64,000 nt of DNA, from the NCBI RefSeq assembly GCF_007752935.1, contig NZ_CP036319.1:1426001-1490000 (forward strand), in the 5' to 3' direction. Shown piece after piece: positions 18,597 to 28,170 of this stretch; the first letter of the stretch is position 1, and each line of letters opens with the position of its first letter. Source of the DNA: Crateriforma conspicua (GTDB taxonomy: Bacteria; Planctomycetota; Planctomycetia; Pirellulales; Pirellulaceae). The position numbers and the translations under genes were made by a program. The notes beneath the pieces were generated by a model. The model was given only the letters and a program-made list of their open reading frames with translations. It made no database searches and was not told the origin of the DNA.

Positions 18597-19117
18597 GCTC
18601 GATTTTTGTTTCAGCTGGCCGACAGGATTTCCTGCGAAACACCATGCATTGCGAAGCTTCTCCTTAGTCCGCTCGCCCTCGCTTTCAATCGCTTGAGTTG
18701 TTCGGTTGGCGAGGTTTTGCCGTTTGGCTTTCTCGATATTGCATCTGAAATGCTTCGACGTCCTATACACGCCGATTGAGCGTGTAGCCGCATTTTCAAT
18801 CCAACATCGTTATGTCAGGCTGATACTGCCTAAGCACTGCTTAGGAGACAAGCCTATCTGGTTTATGACTTCTCTCTGCACCGGAGTTTGAACCGACTTG
18901 CACCCGCAGTTCAATGGATCGCTTCTGGATTTTGCTCGCGTTGCATTGGGTTGCACATTGCGAATTCTGTGGATCGGTTTGGATTCAGCTTCGCAGCATC
19001 TTGTTGGCACGGGACGAATCAAATTGACTGGTCGGGTTGCGTATTGAGGCACTTGCCTCATCCCCTCCTCCGCCGCGTTACTTTGTCTCAACCAGTCGTG
19101 CCTCCTATCCTTCCCGT
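18597..19117. other. Gene-free stretch before the relaxase gene; possible oriT
   Basis: No convincing gene on either strand. It holds a 6-bp-arm inverted repeat CCTAAG / CTTAGG at 18829-18845 and short repeats of TTGCA/GGATCG words near 18900-18980. The position directly before a MobF relaxase makes it one of two candidate oriT regions in element 1. Confidence 0.35.
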
Positions 19118-22006
19118 ATGCTCATTGCCACACAAGGAAAAAGCGTCGATGCGACGCAGCAGTATTTCAATTCTGTCCTGACGCAGGGTGACTACTACCT
19201 GGGTCAAGAGATTAACGGGCAGTGGCACGGCCGTGGTGCTGACATTCTGGGACTTGGCCACGGGACCGAGGTGACGAAAGAACAGTTCGCGGCTCTGCTG
19301 CGTGGTCAGCACCCGATCACGAACGAGAAACTGACACAGCGGACACGGAAGGACCGCCGGCCCGGGACTGATCTGACGTTTTCGGTGCCCAAGAGCGTTT
19401 CGCTTGCGTGGGCGATCAATTGCGACGAGCGGATCGTCGATGCGTTACGCGAGACCGTCCGCGAGTGCATGAGGCGAGATGTCGAGCCTCTGATGCAACG
19501 CCGCGTTCGCGACGGCAAGCATGCCCACACCAAACAGCGAACGCGGACCGGGAAGCTGATCTACGCCGACTTCCTCCACAAGACATCACGTCCTGTCGAA
19601 GGTCGGCCCGACCCGCACTTGCACATCCACGCCTACGTCATCAACTGGACGGAACAAAACGGGAAGCACTACGCCGGAGAGATGGAAGAAATCGTGCGGC
19701 AACGGCCGAGCTTGCAGGCGAAGTTCGAGGCTCGGCTCGCCCGGCGGCTTCAGCGGGAACTTGGATATGGTGTCGAGCGGGTTCAATACACCCAATCGGG
19801 TCGCCTGAAGCACGGCTGGGAGATCAAGGGCGTCACGCGGCAGACGGTCGAGAAATTCAGCCGCCGAACCGAGCAGGTCGAAGACCATGCTCGGCAGAAG
19901 GGCATCAAGGATGCCGCCAAGAAGGGCAAGCTGGGCGTGGAGACGCGAGAGCAGAAGGATAGCGGTGCGTCAATTGAAAAGCTTCGCGACGAATGGCGAT
20001 CGCGACTGACGAAGGAAGAACGCGACGCCTTCGGTTCGCTACTTCGCGGCAACCGGGAAGATGAGCGGAGTGAAGAACGGGCGGCGGAGAAATCACTCGC
20101 GTATTCCCTGGAACACAACCTCTGCCGACAGTCGGTTGCCGAGCGACATCAGATTGTCGGCACTGCATTGGAGCATGGACTGATTCTAACACCGGAGTGC
20201 GTCGAGAAATCCTTGGACGAGATGAAGGTGATCCGTCGCAGCCGAGACGTTGAAGGTGCCAATCGCGAGTTCATCACGACGCGGGCGGTCTTGGAAGCGG
20301 AACGCGACATGATCGCCTTCGCTCGTGACGGTCGCGGCACCGTGAAGTCCATCGGAAAGGGCGAGCATGAGTTTCGGATGGATTTCTTGAACGACCAGCA
20401 GAAGGACGCGGTGAACCACGTCTTGATGTCACGCGATCGCGTGACGGCGGTTACAGGTGGAGCCGGTACGGGGAAGTCTTCATTGATGGAAGAAGCGGCC
20501 AATGCAATCCGGGACAATGGGAAACAAGTCTTCACTTTTGCCCCAAGCACAGGGGCCCGCGAGGTGTTACAGGACAAGGGATTCGAGAACGCTCAGACGG
20601 TCGAGTACCTGATCCGCAACACCGAATTTCAAACGCAGGTTCGGGACGGCGTGATGTGGATCGACGAGGCGGGTTTGCTGGACGTTCGTTCGATGGGAGC
20701 GGTGTTCAAAATTGCGAAGCAACAGAACGCTCGCGTGGTGCTTTCCGGGGATACACGGCAGCATGCATCGCCGCGTCGTGGCGAGGCGATGCGGTTGCTT
20801 GAAAAGGAAGCCGGGTTGAACATTGCACGCGTTGAAGCGATTCAACGACAGAAGGGTCGCTATCGCGACGCGGTGAAGATGATCAGCCGTGGGCATGAGG
20901 TCATCGATGAACGAACGGGCAAGACAGGTTTGCTTGCCGGCTTCGACATGCTCGATCGCATGGGCAAGATCAAGGAGGTTTCCTCCGACGAACGTCATGA
21001 GCTACTGGCAAAACAGTATCTGAAGGCCGAGCGGAAAGGCAAGTCGACGCTCGTCGTTGCACCGACGCACGCGGAAGCTGGTCAAGTGACGGAATGTATT
21101 CGCGATGGCTTGAGGAAGCAGGGCTTGTTGAGCGATCACGAACAAGCCGTGACGCAGCTTCGTTCGATGAACCTGACGGAAGCGGAGAAAGGCGACGCTG
21201 CGACGTATCGTGGTCGTGAGGGCGTGGTGGTTCAGTTCCATCAGAACGTGGCGGGCGGAATCAAGCGGGGTGAGCGTTACACGGTCGAGAAAGCGTCCGA
21301 CGAGGCGGTTGAACTGGTGGCTGCGGACGGGAAGCGGACAAAGTCCCTGCCCTTGCGGCACGCGGATCGCTTCGAGGTGTATCAACAGTCCGAGATCGGG
21401 CTTGCGAAGGGCGACAAGGTGAGGTTCAGCCTCGGCGGCACCGGTGTGGATGGTAAGCAGCGGATCAGCAACGGTCGGCTGGATGAGTTCACCGGCTTCG
21501 ACGGACAGGGCAACATGATGCTGCGAAGCGGCGTCACGGTGGACCGTGACTACGGTCACCTGGATCTCGGCTACGTGGTCACCAGTCACGCCAGTCAGGG
21601 GAAGGATCGCAAGCTCGCGATGGCTGCAATGGGATCGGAATCACTGCCGGCGATCAATGCGAAACAGTTCTACGTGACTGTTTCGCGTGGGAGCGAGGAC
21701 GTCGCCATTTACGTCGACGACAAGGCGAAGGTGAGACGGGCGATCGAGAAATCGGGCGAGAGGATGTCGGCGACCGAGCTGATCGCGGAACCGGAACCAA
21801 GGTCCCCTACTCCCGCGTATGAACCGATGCGGTCCGCCGGACGTGCCATTCGTGGCCGCATTGGTACTTACCGCGATCGTTTGACCGCCTGGTGGAAACA
21901 ACAGACCGCCGAGCGAACGCCTGAGCAGACCGCCGGGCGACACAAAGCAGCCGACATCGCCCGATCATTCGGGCTGGGTGCGGCACGACCAGAAAGGAGC
22001 CTTTAG
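19118..22006 (+). CDS. MobF-family (TrwC/TraI-like) relaxase-helicase
   Basis: 962 residues from ATG 19118, where MLIATQGKSVD matches the usual MobF start; upstream codons are Pro/Ser-rich non-coding. The relaxase domain has N-terminal tyrosines (Tyr in TQGDYYLG) and the HUH metal motif HLHIHAYVIN around residue 167. The C-terminal half is an SF1 helicase with Walker A GGAGTGKSS near 447, WIDEAGLLD as motif II and VTSHASQGKD near the end. It should nick oriT, covalently hold the 5' end and unwind the transferred strand. A second gene starts 3 bp after the stop. Confidence 0.93.
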   Translation: MLIATQGKSVDATQQYFNSVLTQGDYYLGQEINGQWHGRGADILGLGHGTEVTKEQFAALLRGQHPITNEKLTQRTRKDRRPGTDLTFSVPKSVSLAWAINCDERIVDALRETVRECMRRDVEPLMQRRVRDGKHAHTKQRTRTGKLIYADFLHKTSRPVEGRPDPHLHIHAYVINWTEQNGKHYAGEMEEIVRQRPSLQAKFEARLARRLQRELGYGVERVQYTQSGRLKHGWEIKGVTRQTVEKFSRRTEQVEDHARQKGIKDAAKKGKLGVETREQKDSGASIEKLRDEWRSRLTKEERDAFGSLLRGNREDERSEERAAEKSLAYSLEHNLCRQSVAERHQIVGTALEHGLILTPECVEKSLDEMKVIRRSRDVEGANREFITTRAVLEAERDMIAFARDGRGTVKSIGKGEHEFRMDFLNDQQKDAVNHVLMSRDRVTAVTGGAGTGKSSLMEEAANAIRDNGKQVFTFAPSTGAREVLQDKGFENAQTVEYLIRNTEFQTQVRDGVMWIDEAGLLDVRSMGAVFKIAKQQNARVVLSGDTRQHASPRRGEAMRLLEKEAGLNIARVEAIQRQKGRYRDAVKMISRGHEVIDERTGKTGLLAGFDMLDRMGKIKEVSSDERHELLAKQYLKAERKGKSTLVVAPTHAEAGQVTECIRDGLRKQGLLSDHEQAVTQLRSMNLTEAEKGDAATYRGREGVVVQFHQNVAGGIKRGERYTVEKASDEAVELVAADGKRTKSLPLRHADRFEVYQQSEIGLAKGDKVRFSLGGTGVDGKQRISNGRLDEFTGFDGQGNMMLRSGVTVDRDYGHLDLGYVVTSHASQGKDRKLAMAAMGSESLPAINAKQFYVTVSRGSEDVAIYVDDKAKVRRAIEKSGERMSATELIAEPEPRSPTPAYEPMRSAGRAIRGRIGTYRDRLTAWWKQQTAERTPEQTAGRHKAADIARSFGLGAARPERSL

Positions 22007-22008
22007 AG

Positions 22009-22422
22009 ATGGGAGAAGCAGCACGAGCATTCGATGATTTTGGCAGGCCGAGCTACCTGCCCGATGTCACACCACCCGATCCGGAACCGATAAGACAGGA
22101 TGAGCCTTGGGAGAAGGTTCACCCCAATGCGATGCCCCCGATGATGCTGGACATTCGGCTTTCGAACGGTCGTATCCTGAGCCATCCCTACAACAACGTC
22201 GATTTCATCGACTACCGGGATGCCGGTCATCTGCAGATTGGCATCGTCGGGTCGCGGCCGACATTGGTCACGATCGAAGGCAGGCATCTTGGTGAGCTTC
22301 GTGGCTTGCTGGCGGCGGGCCGGATACGGTGGGTCGGCGAGTCGGACGATCGGGACTGTGACCGGGCCGACAGCGATCCGGCAATCGTCGCGATCACGAT
22401 TGAGAAGCTGCCGCGAGAGTGA
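22009..22422 (+). CDS. Hypothetical protein coupled to the relaxase gene
   Basis: 137 residues, starting 3 bp after the relaxase stop, so translated from the same mRNA. A Pro-rich N-terminus precedes a beta-rich core (MMLDIRLSNGRILSHPYNNV, LVTIEGRHLGELRGLL). No membrane helix. Family not recognised. A role in relaxosome assembly is guessed from the operon only. Confidence 0.6.
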   Translation: MGEAARAFDDFGRPSYLPDVTPPDPEPIRQDEPWEKVHPNAMPPMMLDIRLSNGRILSHPYNNVDFIDYRDAGHLQIGIVGSRPTLVTIEGRHLGELRGLLAAGRIRWVGESDDRDCDRADSDPAIVAITIEKLPRE

Positions 22423-22442
22423 CAGCATCAGCCGACGACCTC

Positions 22443-22549
22443 TTTTCCAATCGTCCCCGCGTCAGCGGGTCCGCTTTTTCGGCTAGTTCGCGGATTGAAA
22501 TTGGGTTTCCAGAATTCTGGAATGATTCGAGATCCGGGACGATTGGAAA
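22443..22549. repeat. Nested inverted repeats, candidate regulatory or oriT region
   Basis: TTTCCAATCGTCCC (within 22443-22457) is repeated inverted at 22536-22549, enclosing a perfect 16-bp palindrome TTCCAGAATTCTGGAA at 22507-22522. A further copy of the outer motif is at 26647-26662. The block lies between the relaxase operon and a convergent small gene. Confidence 0.55.
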
Positions 22550-22628
22550 GAAGTTGCGGATCGCCGGTGTGCCGTATCGCCGCAAATGAGGCAGACATGC
22601 CGGCCATCGAAACCGGCATGTCGTCGTG

Positions 22629-22901
22629 CTAGGCGGCATCTTCGTAGCTGTCAGATTTTGCATCGGCCTGTTGCTGTTCGAAGATCCAGGACTTGGCGTG
22701 TTCGATCAGCTCCGATTGGATGCAAAGGTCTTCAAGGCCGAAGCTGCGAGTGTACTTCCACTCATCGCCGTCCTTGTAGCTTCGTTCGAATGAAGCGTTG
22801 TAGATGGCTCGTCCGGACTGCGTGACGTTCTTGAAGATCGCGATCGAGTTCAGACCAATTCGAACGGTGTGGACTGGTTTGTTGCTGTTTGTGTTGGACA
22901 T
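22629..22901 (-). CDS. Small conserved plasmid protein (RSYKDGDEW family)
   Basis: 90 residues. A beta-rich N-terminus leads to RSYKDGDEWKYTRSFGLEDL, and a helical acidic tail follows. Element 2 encodes a clear relative at 56072-56338, sharing the RxYKDGDE and TSFG/RSFG segments in the same order. The compact size and beta-strand plan could suit nucleic-acid binding, but this is a guess. No partner gene overlaps it. Confidence 0.65.
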   Translation of the reverse strand: MSNTNSNKPVHTVRIGLNSIAIFKNVTQSGRAIYNASFERSYKDGDEWKYTRSFGLEDLCIQSELIEHAKSWIFEQQQADAKSDSYEDAA

Positions 22902-23216
22902 GATTGTCTCCTTCTGTTTGATGTTTCTGCGGCCGGCACCTTGCCAGCCATGAGCGACCAGGGCTACGGCACTCGACCGGCGTCATGGACCACACGGTCC
23001 CGCTTTAGCGGGAGTGGTGCGGGCAGGCCATTGACGCATGGAGGTCGATGACGTGGCACAAGCGGCTAAGGCTGGCATGCGTGCCAAGGCTGCACGAGTC
23101 GTCAATAACACAGAATGGAGCGAGAGCGAAATCAATACAGCAACAAGTGTGACCTGTCGCAAATCTGATGGAGATGCCCGATTGACTTGAGCCTGTCGAT
23201 CAGGCAACGTCGCTTG

Positions 23217-23549
23217 ATGGATGAAAACCTAAACGACGCTGAGGCAAACCGCCAATCGCACGATGCGGTCGATGACGACGGCTTCACCATCCGGGACGAA
23301 GCCAACGCAATTGTCGCCTGGGCTTTCCGCAACGGTCCACTGGAAGACCTTCACGCAGGTCATTCGTCCGAGCTGCTACACCAGGATGGACTGAGCCGTA
23401 TCCGAGACGATGAGATGCGAGAATTGATGTTGTCAGCGTGTCGGCAGATGGAACGACTGTTGAGGATGAAGACTGAAGAACCGATCAGGTATCGACGTGA
23501 GATGCGCGAATACGGCCGGCGATACTGCCGTGAGTGGGAACGCAAATGA
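23217..23549 (+). CDS. Hypothetical protein, 110 residues
   Basis: ATG 23217 chosen over the TTG at 23187. Charged, helical protein with many Arg, Glu and Asp, ending REYGRRYCREWERK. No family recognised. It is convergent with the VapC-like gene, whose stop is 15 bp from this one. Confidence 0.5.
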   Translation: MDENLNDAEANRQSHDAVDDDGFTIRDEANAIVAWAFRNGPLEDLHAGHSSELLHQDGLSRIRDDEMRELMLSACRQMERLLRMKTEEPIRYRREMREYGRRYCREWERK

Positions 23550-23564
23550 GTGACGTACCAAAAG

Positions 23565-23975
23565 CTAAGTGCTCGCGTTCGTGATCAACGTGACACCGGG
23601 GAGATAGCTAAAGTCTTTTGAATTGTTGGTCACGAGTGGCACATTGAGTGCTCTGGCCGTCGCCGCGATCCATGCGTCGGCGTGCATCAAAACGCGGCCA
23701 AGCGTTCGGGCCTCATGTGTCAGTTCTGCCCAGGAATCACAAATTTGTCGTGTGACGCCGCAATCAACATAGTTCGCGGCAAGATACCGCCGCATTTCGT
23801 TGATGCGTCGCTCGCCCCATCCTCGATGCAAGACGCCGTATTCGAGCTCTGCGATCGTCATGAATGAAACAACGCCGCGGTGGCCCTGAATGGCGGGTCC
23901 GTAGAAATCTCGGAATATCGGATCCAAACGGAACCCGTAAGAAACAACGTCCGTGTCGATAACCAGATCAGCCAT
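23565..23975 (-). CDS. PIN-domain toxin, VapC-like
   Basis: 136 residues. The PIN acidic residues are in place: Asp7 (LVIDTD), Glu43 (IAELEYG), Asp100 (MHADAWIAATA) and Asp121 (SKDFSYL). PIN toxins cut RNA, usually tRNA or rRNA, when freed of antitoxin. The start codon shares one base with the stop of the antitoxin gene, so the two are translationally coupled. The pair probably stabilises the element. Confidence 0.88.
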   Translation of the reverse strand: MADLVIDTDVVSYGFRLDPIFRDFYGPAIQGHRGVVSFMTIAELEYGVLHRGWGERRINEMRRYLAANYVDCGVTRQICDSWAELTHEARTLGRVLMHADAWIAATARALNVPLVTNNSKDFSYLPGVTLITNAST

Positions 23976-24304
23976 TACCGAACGAACGGCTCCGCATCGT
24001 TTCGGGCGTCACGAATGGCGGCGAGAAAAGCTTCGGTCGTCTCGCCTTCCGGCCAGAAATCTGCTTTCAGGTCACGGAAATCCTTGATCGGACCGATCCC
24101 CTGCTCGCGTGCGAGTTCGTCGATGGTGACGGAGTCAGGAATTCGCGGTATCTCGCGTTTTGCCCTGGATTCGACCGACGGGGTAACCGTCGCCGCATTG
24201 TCACGAATGGCGGCAGCGATTTCGTCCGCAACGCGGTCGTACTCGCCGGCTTGCAAAGCCGCGATGACGGATGCTTCGATGTGTGCGGGTAACTGAATCT
24301 GCAT
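23975..24304 (-). CDS. Antitoxin partner of the VapC-like toxin
   Basis: 109 residues, upstream of the PIN toxin and sharing one base with it. The N-terminus (MQIQLPAHIEASVIAALQAGEYD) resembles ParD/RHH-type antitoxins. The C-terminus includes a DFRDLKADFWPEGE segment likely to wrap the toxin. It should neutralise the toxin and repress the operon. Confidence 0.75.
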   Translation of the reverse strand: MQIQLPAHIEASVIAALQAGEYDRVADEIAAAIRDNAATVTPSVESRAKREIPRIPDSVTIDELAREQGIGPIKDFRDLKADFWPEGETTEAFLAAIRDARNDAEPFVR

Positions 24305-24451
24305 GATCGCTTGCCAACTCCTTCCGCCCCATTTTAGCAGCCAAACAACGGAAAAAGCAACGAAATTCGGTTCTGCGGCGTGCGGCGGAGGGGTTCTGGT
24401 TCGTGTAGCAGGGCGATCACCGGTGTTTGGCGACCGCCCTACTCCCGCAAA

Positions 24452-25126
24452 TCAGCGTTCTTCGAAGATCATGCAGGTATCGTGGAGGCCGGGAATGAAG
24501 GATGACTGGTAGGAACGCCGCGACGACGTGTTTCCGTGTTGAAACCGAATGATTTCGGTCGTCGCTGGCCACAGCCCGATCTCGATTGCCTTGGCCATGA
24601 GCAACTGCGACAGCGGTTGATACCGCCCGCCCTCGCTGAATCCACCGATCAGGACAGCGATCTTACCGTCACGCGTCAGCACGGAACGACAGTGGTTCAG
24701 CACTTCTGCCATTCGATCCAGGAACGCTTCAAGCGATTCTGCATTGGAAAGACACTGCGGATCGTCGTTGTAGCGGATCATCTTCCAGTACGGCGGATGC
24801 ATCCAGACAAAATCGACGGGATCGATGTGGCGATAGCTTTCCGGGTCGGCTGCGTCGTCGCCAAGCTTGATGTCCATGCTGGTGCATGCGACACGCAGCT
24901 CGCGACAGACGTCCTGGCAGGTGCCGCTTCCCATCATCGGATCGAGGACGTGTTCCGATTTGTAGTATCGGATCAGGTCTCGGATCAGATAGCCGCCGCA
25001 GTTTCCGCGATACCGGCTGGAACCGTAGGGCCCCCTGCCCTTCGCGGCGTGGATGCTGGTGAGGTGCGGCACCGGACTGGCGTTGATCGGTGCCGCGGGG
25101 AGTTCGATGGTTTGCACTGTCGTCAT
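24452..25126 (-). CDS. Orphan DNA methyltransferase (N4/N6 amino type)
   Basis: 224 residues. The SAM-binding motif I appears as DPMMGSGTC at residues 62-70 and the catalytic loop as HPPYW at 110-114. Motif I precedes motif IV by only 40 residues, with motif order as in short beta-class-like enzymes. The residue before PPY is His rather than Asp, Asn or Ser, which is unusual but seen in some amino-MTases. No restriction enzyme is nearby. Possible roles are protection from host restriction or epigenetic control. The start overlaps the stop of the next gene by 4 bp. Confidence 0.75.
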   Translation of the reverse strand: MTTVQTIELPAAPINASPVPHLTSIHAAKGRGPYGSSRYRGNCGGYLIRDLIRYYKSEHVLDPMMGSGTCQDVCRELRVACTSMDIKLGDDAADPESYRHIDPVDFVWMHPPYWKMIRYNDDPQCLSNAESLEAFLDRMAEVLNHCRSVLTRDGKIAVLIGGFSEGGRYQPLSQLLMAKAIEIGLWPATTEIIRFQHGNTSSRRSYQSSFIPGLHDTCMIFEER

Positions 25127-25368
25127 GACTCGTCCCTCCGCTGCTGTGCGTTCATGAATCGAACAACGGTTGCTGTCAACTTCTCGGCCCAGTCTTTCGC
25201 TTCCCAGAATGGAACGGAAAGCAGATGCGTGTCGCTCGTTTGGCAGTAGACATCAAAGGTTTTGTCAGTTCCGTCGACACCTCGCTCGTAAACGAAGGGT
25301 CCCTCGTAGGCTTCGCTGATTCGGATCAGAAGTTCGCTGTCAAATGAATCAATGTGTTTGTCGTACAT
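25123..25368 (-). CDS. Hypothetical protein coupled to the methyltransferase
   Basis: 81 residues from the ATG at 25368; upstream codons of the open frame are composition-poor. Acidic N-terminus (MYDKHIDSFDSELLIRISEAYEG is cut here: MYDKHIDSFDSELL) and a C-terminal helix. Its stop overlaps the methyltransferase start by 4 bp. No family recognised. Confidence 0.55.
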   Translation of the reverse strand: MYDKHIDSFDSELLIRISEAYEGPFVYERGVDGTDKTFDVYCQTSDTHLLSVPFWEAKDWAEKLTATVVRFMNAQQRRDES

Positions 25369-25611
25369 GGTTTGGTTCTCCCTTTTTCTGTTGACCATGC
25401 ACGCGTCCAGGCCGCCTGGTTGCCGGAATCGGGGCAAGGGTCTTCGCGTTAGCGATTTTCCGAAGCTGGTCCTTGTGGCCTGCTGTAGGAAAACCCTTGC
25501 GGCGATCCGGTAAGGCGGCAAGCTGCAGGAACAGTCAACAGATTGGGGAGAAGCAAGTGAATAGGAACACACTGACTCATGCTGATTCACGGTGATGCGG
25601 TGTTACGGCGA

Positions 25612-26580
25612 TCAGCCAAACCGTGGATGCGGCGATCCGGATTTGCGGTGTTCCGTGAGTACGTCGTTCCAGTCCTGTCCTTCGATTGCCGGCAGATAGC
25701 GGTCAACTGATGATGCGACGTTCGACAGTGCAGAGGCCAGGACGCCGGCCATGGTGCGGCCGCCTTGATCATTGTCCAAAGCGAGCATGATCGTCGGGGT
25801 GCGTGGCATCTTGCTGGCCGCCGAACGAAGGAGCTCGATCTGAACGGGGCTCGGCTGGCCGGCGAGGCTGAAGAAGCGTTTGCCTTCAGTGCCGTCGAGC
25901 GTTGCGACCGACAGGAGATCGACGGCCGTTTCACTGATCACCATGGCGTGATCCGTATCACGAGGACGCGAGAACATCAGCCCCTTGGTGCCGCCGGGTG
26001 CAAAGCCCGTGAAGCCTCGGTTCTTTACTTCGTAGCCGCAGAGTCCGTCTTTGTTGTGATGGGCCATCAGGACATTTCCACGAGCGTCGGTTCGCAAGCG
26101 ATCAATGAAGATGGGATGGCCGATGATTTCAGGCGAGATGCGTCGTTCGTTGGACAGGTAGTTTCTGTCGGCGTCGATCGCTTTTGCTTTCAGCCAATTG
26201 GCCAACACGCGAGCCGAGTCAGCTGAGGAGGGGAGTAGGGAAGGGAGATCGCGTACCCACTTGCTTGACACAGTTGCTGAGCTTCCGTTCCAGCCACGCA
26301 GAATCTTGCGAACATGGCCGAGTGAACACCGTTCACGGTTTTGCACGAAGTCGATGATCGAACCGCTGTCGTTTCCGGCGCTGCCATGCACGTTGAAGTA
26401 AACGTAGTGACGCCACGGCATACGGGCCACCACGATCTTGTCACCGTTGGAATGCTTCAAGACTGAACTATGCCGACTGGACTGCCTCCGGATCAATTCA
26501 AAGCCAACGGACACGGCATATGCACGAAGATCGATCTGAGTCTTGAAGTTATCGAACTCGGTATCGCGTGAAGGCAGCAT
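25612..26580 (-). CDS. DUF3991/TOPRIM protein (primase-like)
   Basis: 322 residues. A zinc-finger-like or DUF3991 N-terminal half (DLRAYAVSVGFELIRRQSS, MAHHNKDGLCGYEVKNRGF) is followed by a TOPRIM-like domain with VISETAVDLLSVATLDG (Glu) and MLALDNDQGGRTMAGVL (Asp-X-Asp). This layout is shared with plasmid-encoded primase-like proteins. It probably acts on element DNA during transfer or replication. The N-terminal region lacks a full CHC2 zinc finger. Confidence 0.75.
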   Translation of the reverse strand: MLPSRDTEFDNFKTQIDLRAYAVSVGFELIRRQSSRHSSVLKHSNGDKIVVARMPWRHYVYFNVHGSAGNDSGSIIDFVQNRERCSLGHVRKILRGWNGSSATVSSKWVRDLPSLLPSSADSARVLANWLKAKAIDADRNYLSNERRISPEIIGHPIFIDRLRTDARGNVLMAHHNKDGLCGYEVKNRGFTGFAPGGTKGLMFSRPRDTDHAMVISETAVDLLSVATLDGTEGKRFFSLAGQPSPVQIELLRSAASKMPRTPTIMLALDNDQGGRTMAGVLASALSNVASSVDRYLPAIEGQDWNDVLTEHRKSGSPHPRFG

Positions 26581-26735
26581 GTTTTGACGCTACCGCAACT
26601 CACCTGAAAAACGAAGCATTTTGAGCTTGGGGATGCCACAAGGTTGGGGACGATTGGAAAAGAGCTTGGTGAACTCTTGGCAAGGCGGGGCGGCTCGCCG
26701 TGGCGCCGCAATGGCGTGTCTCCGCAGGACCGCAG

Positions 26736-27110
26736 TCACGGCGATGCGGAGTGAAGGAAGTCGATGAACAGACTTGGGAAGCGGGACGGGCAGGAAATGG
26801 CGACTGCCGTCATCAGCTTTGGTAATCCATTGCGACTCGGCTCGGTTCGAAGCAGATAGAAGCCGCCTTGTTTAGCAAACTTGAAATTGGGGCCGGCGAC
26901 ATAGGGCCGGTACTGATGTCGATGAAAGACGCTCAGCCGATGTTTCTTGCCGGTCTCCAAGTCTTCGAAGTAGAGAAACAGGTTCGTCGATCGTCCCCAT
27001 GCCCTCCATTGAAGCTGGCCGGTCCATCGACCGTTTGGTGCATCGATGCCGTAATCCTCGATGTTCGGAAGGCATCTGATCTCAGCGAGGTCTGGGATTC
27101 GCTCAGCCAT
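26736..27110 (-). CDS. Hypothetical protein, 124 residues
   Basis: ATG at 27110, overlapping the end of the resolvase gene by 8 bp, so cotranscribed with it. Beta-rich sequence with several aromatic segments (LQWRAWGRSTNLFLYFEDL, LSVFHRHQYRPYVAGPNF). No family recognised. Confidence 0.5.
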   Translation of the reverse strand: MAERIPDLAEIRCLPNIEDYGIDAPNGRWTGQLQWRAWGRSTNLFLYFEDLETGKKHRLSVFHRHQYRPYVAGPNFKFAKQGGFYLLRTEPSRNGLPKLMTAVAISCPSRFPSLFIDFLHSASP

Positions 27111-27711
27111 GCTGTTCCAGAATGCGGTAGACCGTTGGACGGGACACGCCGGTCGCCCTGGCGATTTTGGCTTTCGGCTCACCTTCGCCGTGAAGCCGGA
27201 TGATGGCATCAACTTGGTCACGCGACAGTGACAGCAACCGTCCCGGCTTCGACCCACCCCAGGTCTTTCCCTGACGACGAGCCCGTTCCTGACCGGCCAA
27301 TACCCGTTCGGCTCGGACTTCGGTTTCGTATTGGGCGACACTGGCGAGAACGTTCGCCATCAGTCGGCCGGCTGCCGTTTCGAGATCGAGGCCATCTTTG
27401 ATGGAAACCAGACCGACCCCCAGCCTTGGAAGTTCGTCGAAGAGGGAAGTGAGCCCCTTGGCGTTCCTGCCGAGCCGATCGAGACGCCAGACGACGACAC
27501 GTTGAACTTCGCCGGCACGGACAGCCGCGATCAGCCTCGACCAGGCGGGACGTTGCATCGTGCGTCCGGTAAACCGATCTTCGTACCAAACGTGTTCGGT
27601 GTCGGCGCCAAACGCGGCCAACCACCGTTCAAGATCGGGGCGTTGAGTGGCCGTGTCTTGGCTGCGTGAACTCACGCGAAGGTAGACGGAAATGTGCTTG
27701 TCGATCGACAT
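27103..27711 (-). CDS. Serine resolvase/invertase
   Basis: 202 residues from the ATG at 27711. The catalytic Ser14 lies in YLRVSSRSQDT. RLDRLGRNAKGLTSL and ANVLASVAQYETEVRAERV match the resolvase family, and a C-terminal HTH ends in TGVSRPTVYRILEQHG. It is the length of Tn3-type resolvases. It may resolve multimers of the element, or be left from a transposon. It is the third site-specific recombinase of element 1. Confidence 0.9.
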   Translation of the reverse strand: MSIDKHISVYLRVSSRSQDTATQRPDLERWLAAFGADTEHVWYEDRFTGRTMQRPAWSRLIAAVRAGEVQRVVVWRLDRLGRNAKGLTSLFDELPRLGVGLVSIKDGLDLETAAGRLMANVLASVAQYETEVRAERVLAGQERARRQGKTWGGSKPGRLLSLSRDQVDAIIRLHGEGEPKAKIARATGVSRPTVYRILEQHG

Positions 27712-27887
27712 CAATCGACAATGCCGCAACCGCGAAAGAGCGTCAATGGTGAACTGTTGATGACTGTTGCCACGAATCTGAATTCGATCACCACCGGAAT
27801 ACCTTGATCCGAACCATCAAATACTACGGACATTGACCCTTGACACTTTTTTCCAATCGCCAAACCGGAGTAGGGGACCGACGAAAG

Positions 27888-28127
27888 TTGTCCACAGCCT
27901 TGGTGTTTAATAGGTGTTAAGTAATGGGTTACGGGTTACGAATTGTGCGTCAAAGCTCTGATTCCATTTGGAAAATCAGATCGCGATGTGTGTAAACCAT
28001 CGAATTCGCGTGTGCAAACCGTCGAATGTCCGTGTGTAAGCCGTCGAAGCGACGGCGACTGTGTGTGAACAACCGAAGTCTGAGGCTGATGTGTCGAAAA
28101 CGCCACGAATGTGTTTGAAATATCGAA
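27888..28127 (+). other. Replication origin candidate of element 1 (iterons, DnaA-like box)
   Basis: Six related repeats with consensus GTGTGTAAACCGTCGAA start at 27988, 28010, 28032, 28061, about 28091 and 28111. The first three and the last step are close to 22 bp, about two helix turns. A DnaA-like box TTGTCCACA (one mismatch to consensus) lies at 27888-27896, followed by an AT-richer stretch. The initiator gene begins 43 bp after the last repeat. This is the standard layout of iteron plasmids. Confidence 0.8.
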
Positions 28128-28170
28128 GACCGTTGATCTCGTCGCTCGATGATGGCACGCTGAAACCAAG

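Noticed and set aside
27988-28127. Possible CRISPR array
   Set aside because: The repeats are about 17 bp with 5-12 bp between, degenerate and next to an initiator gene; they are iterons.
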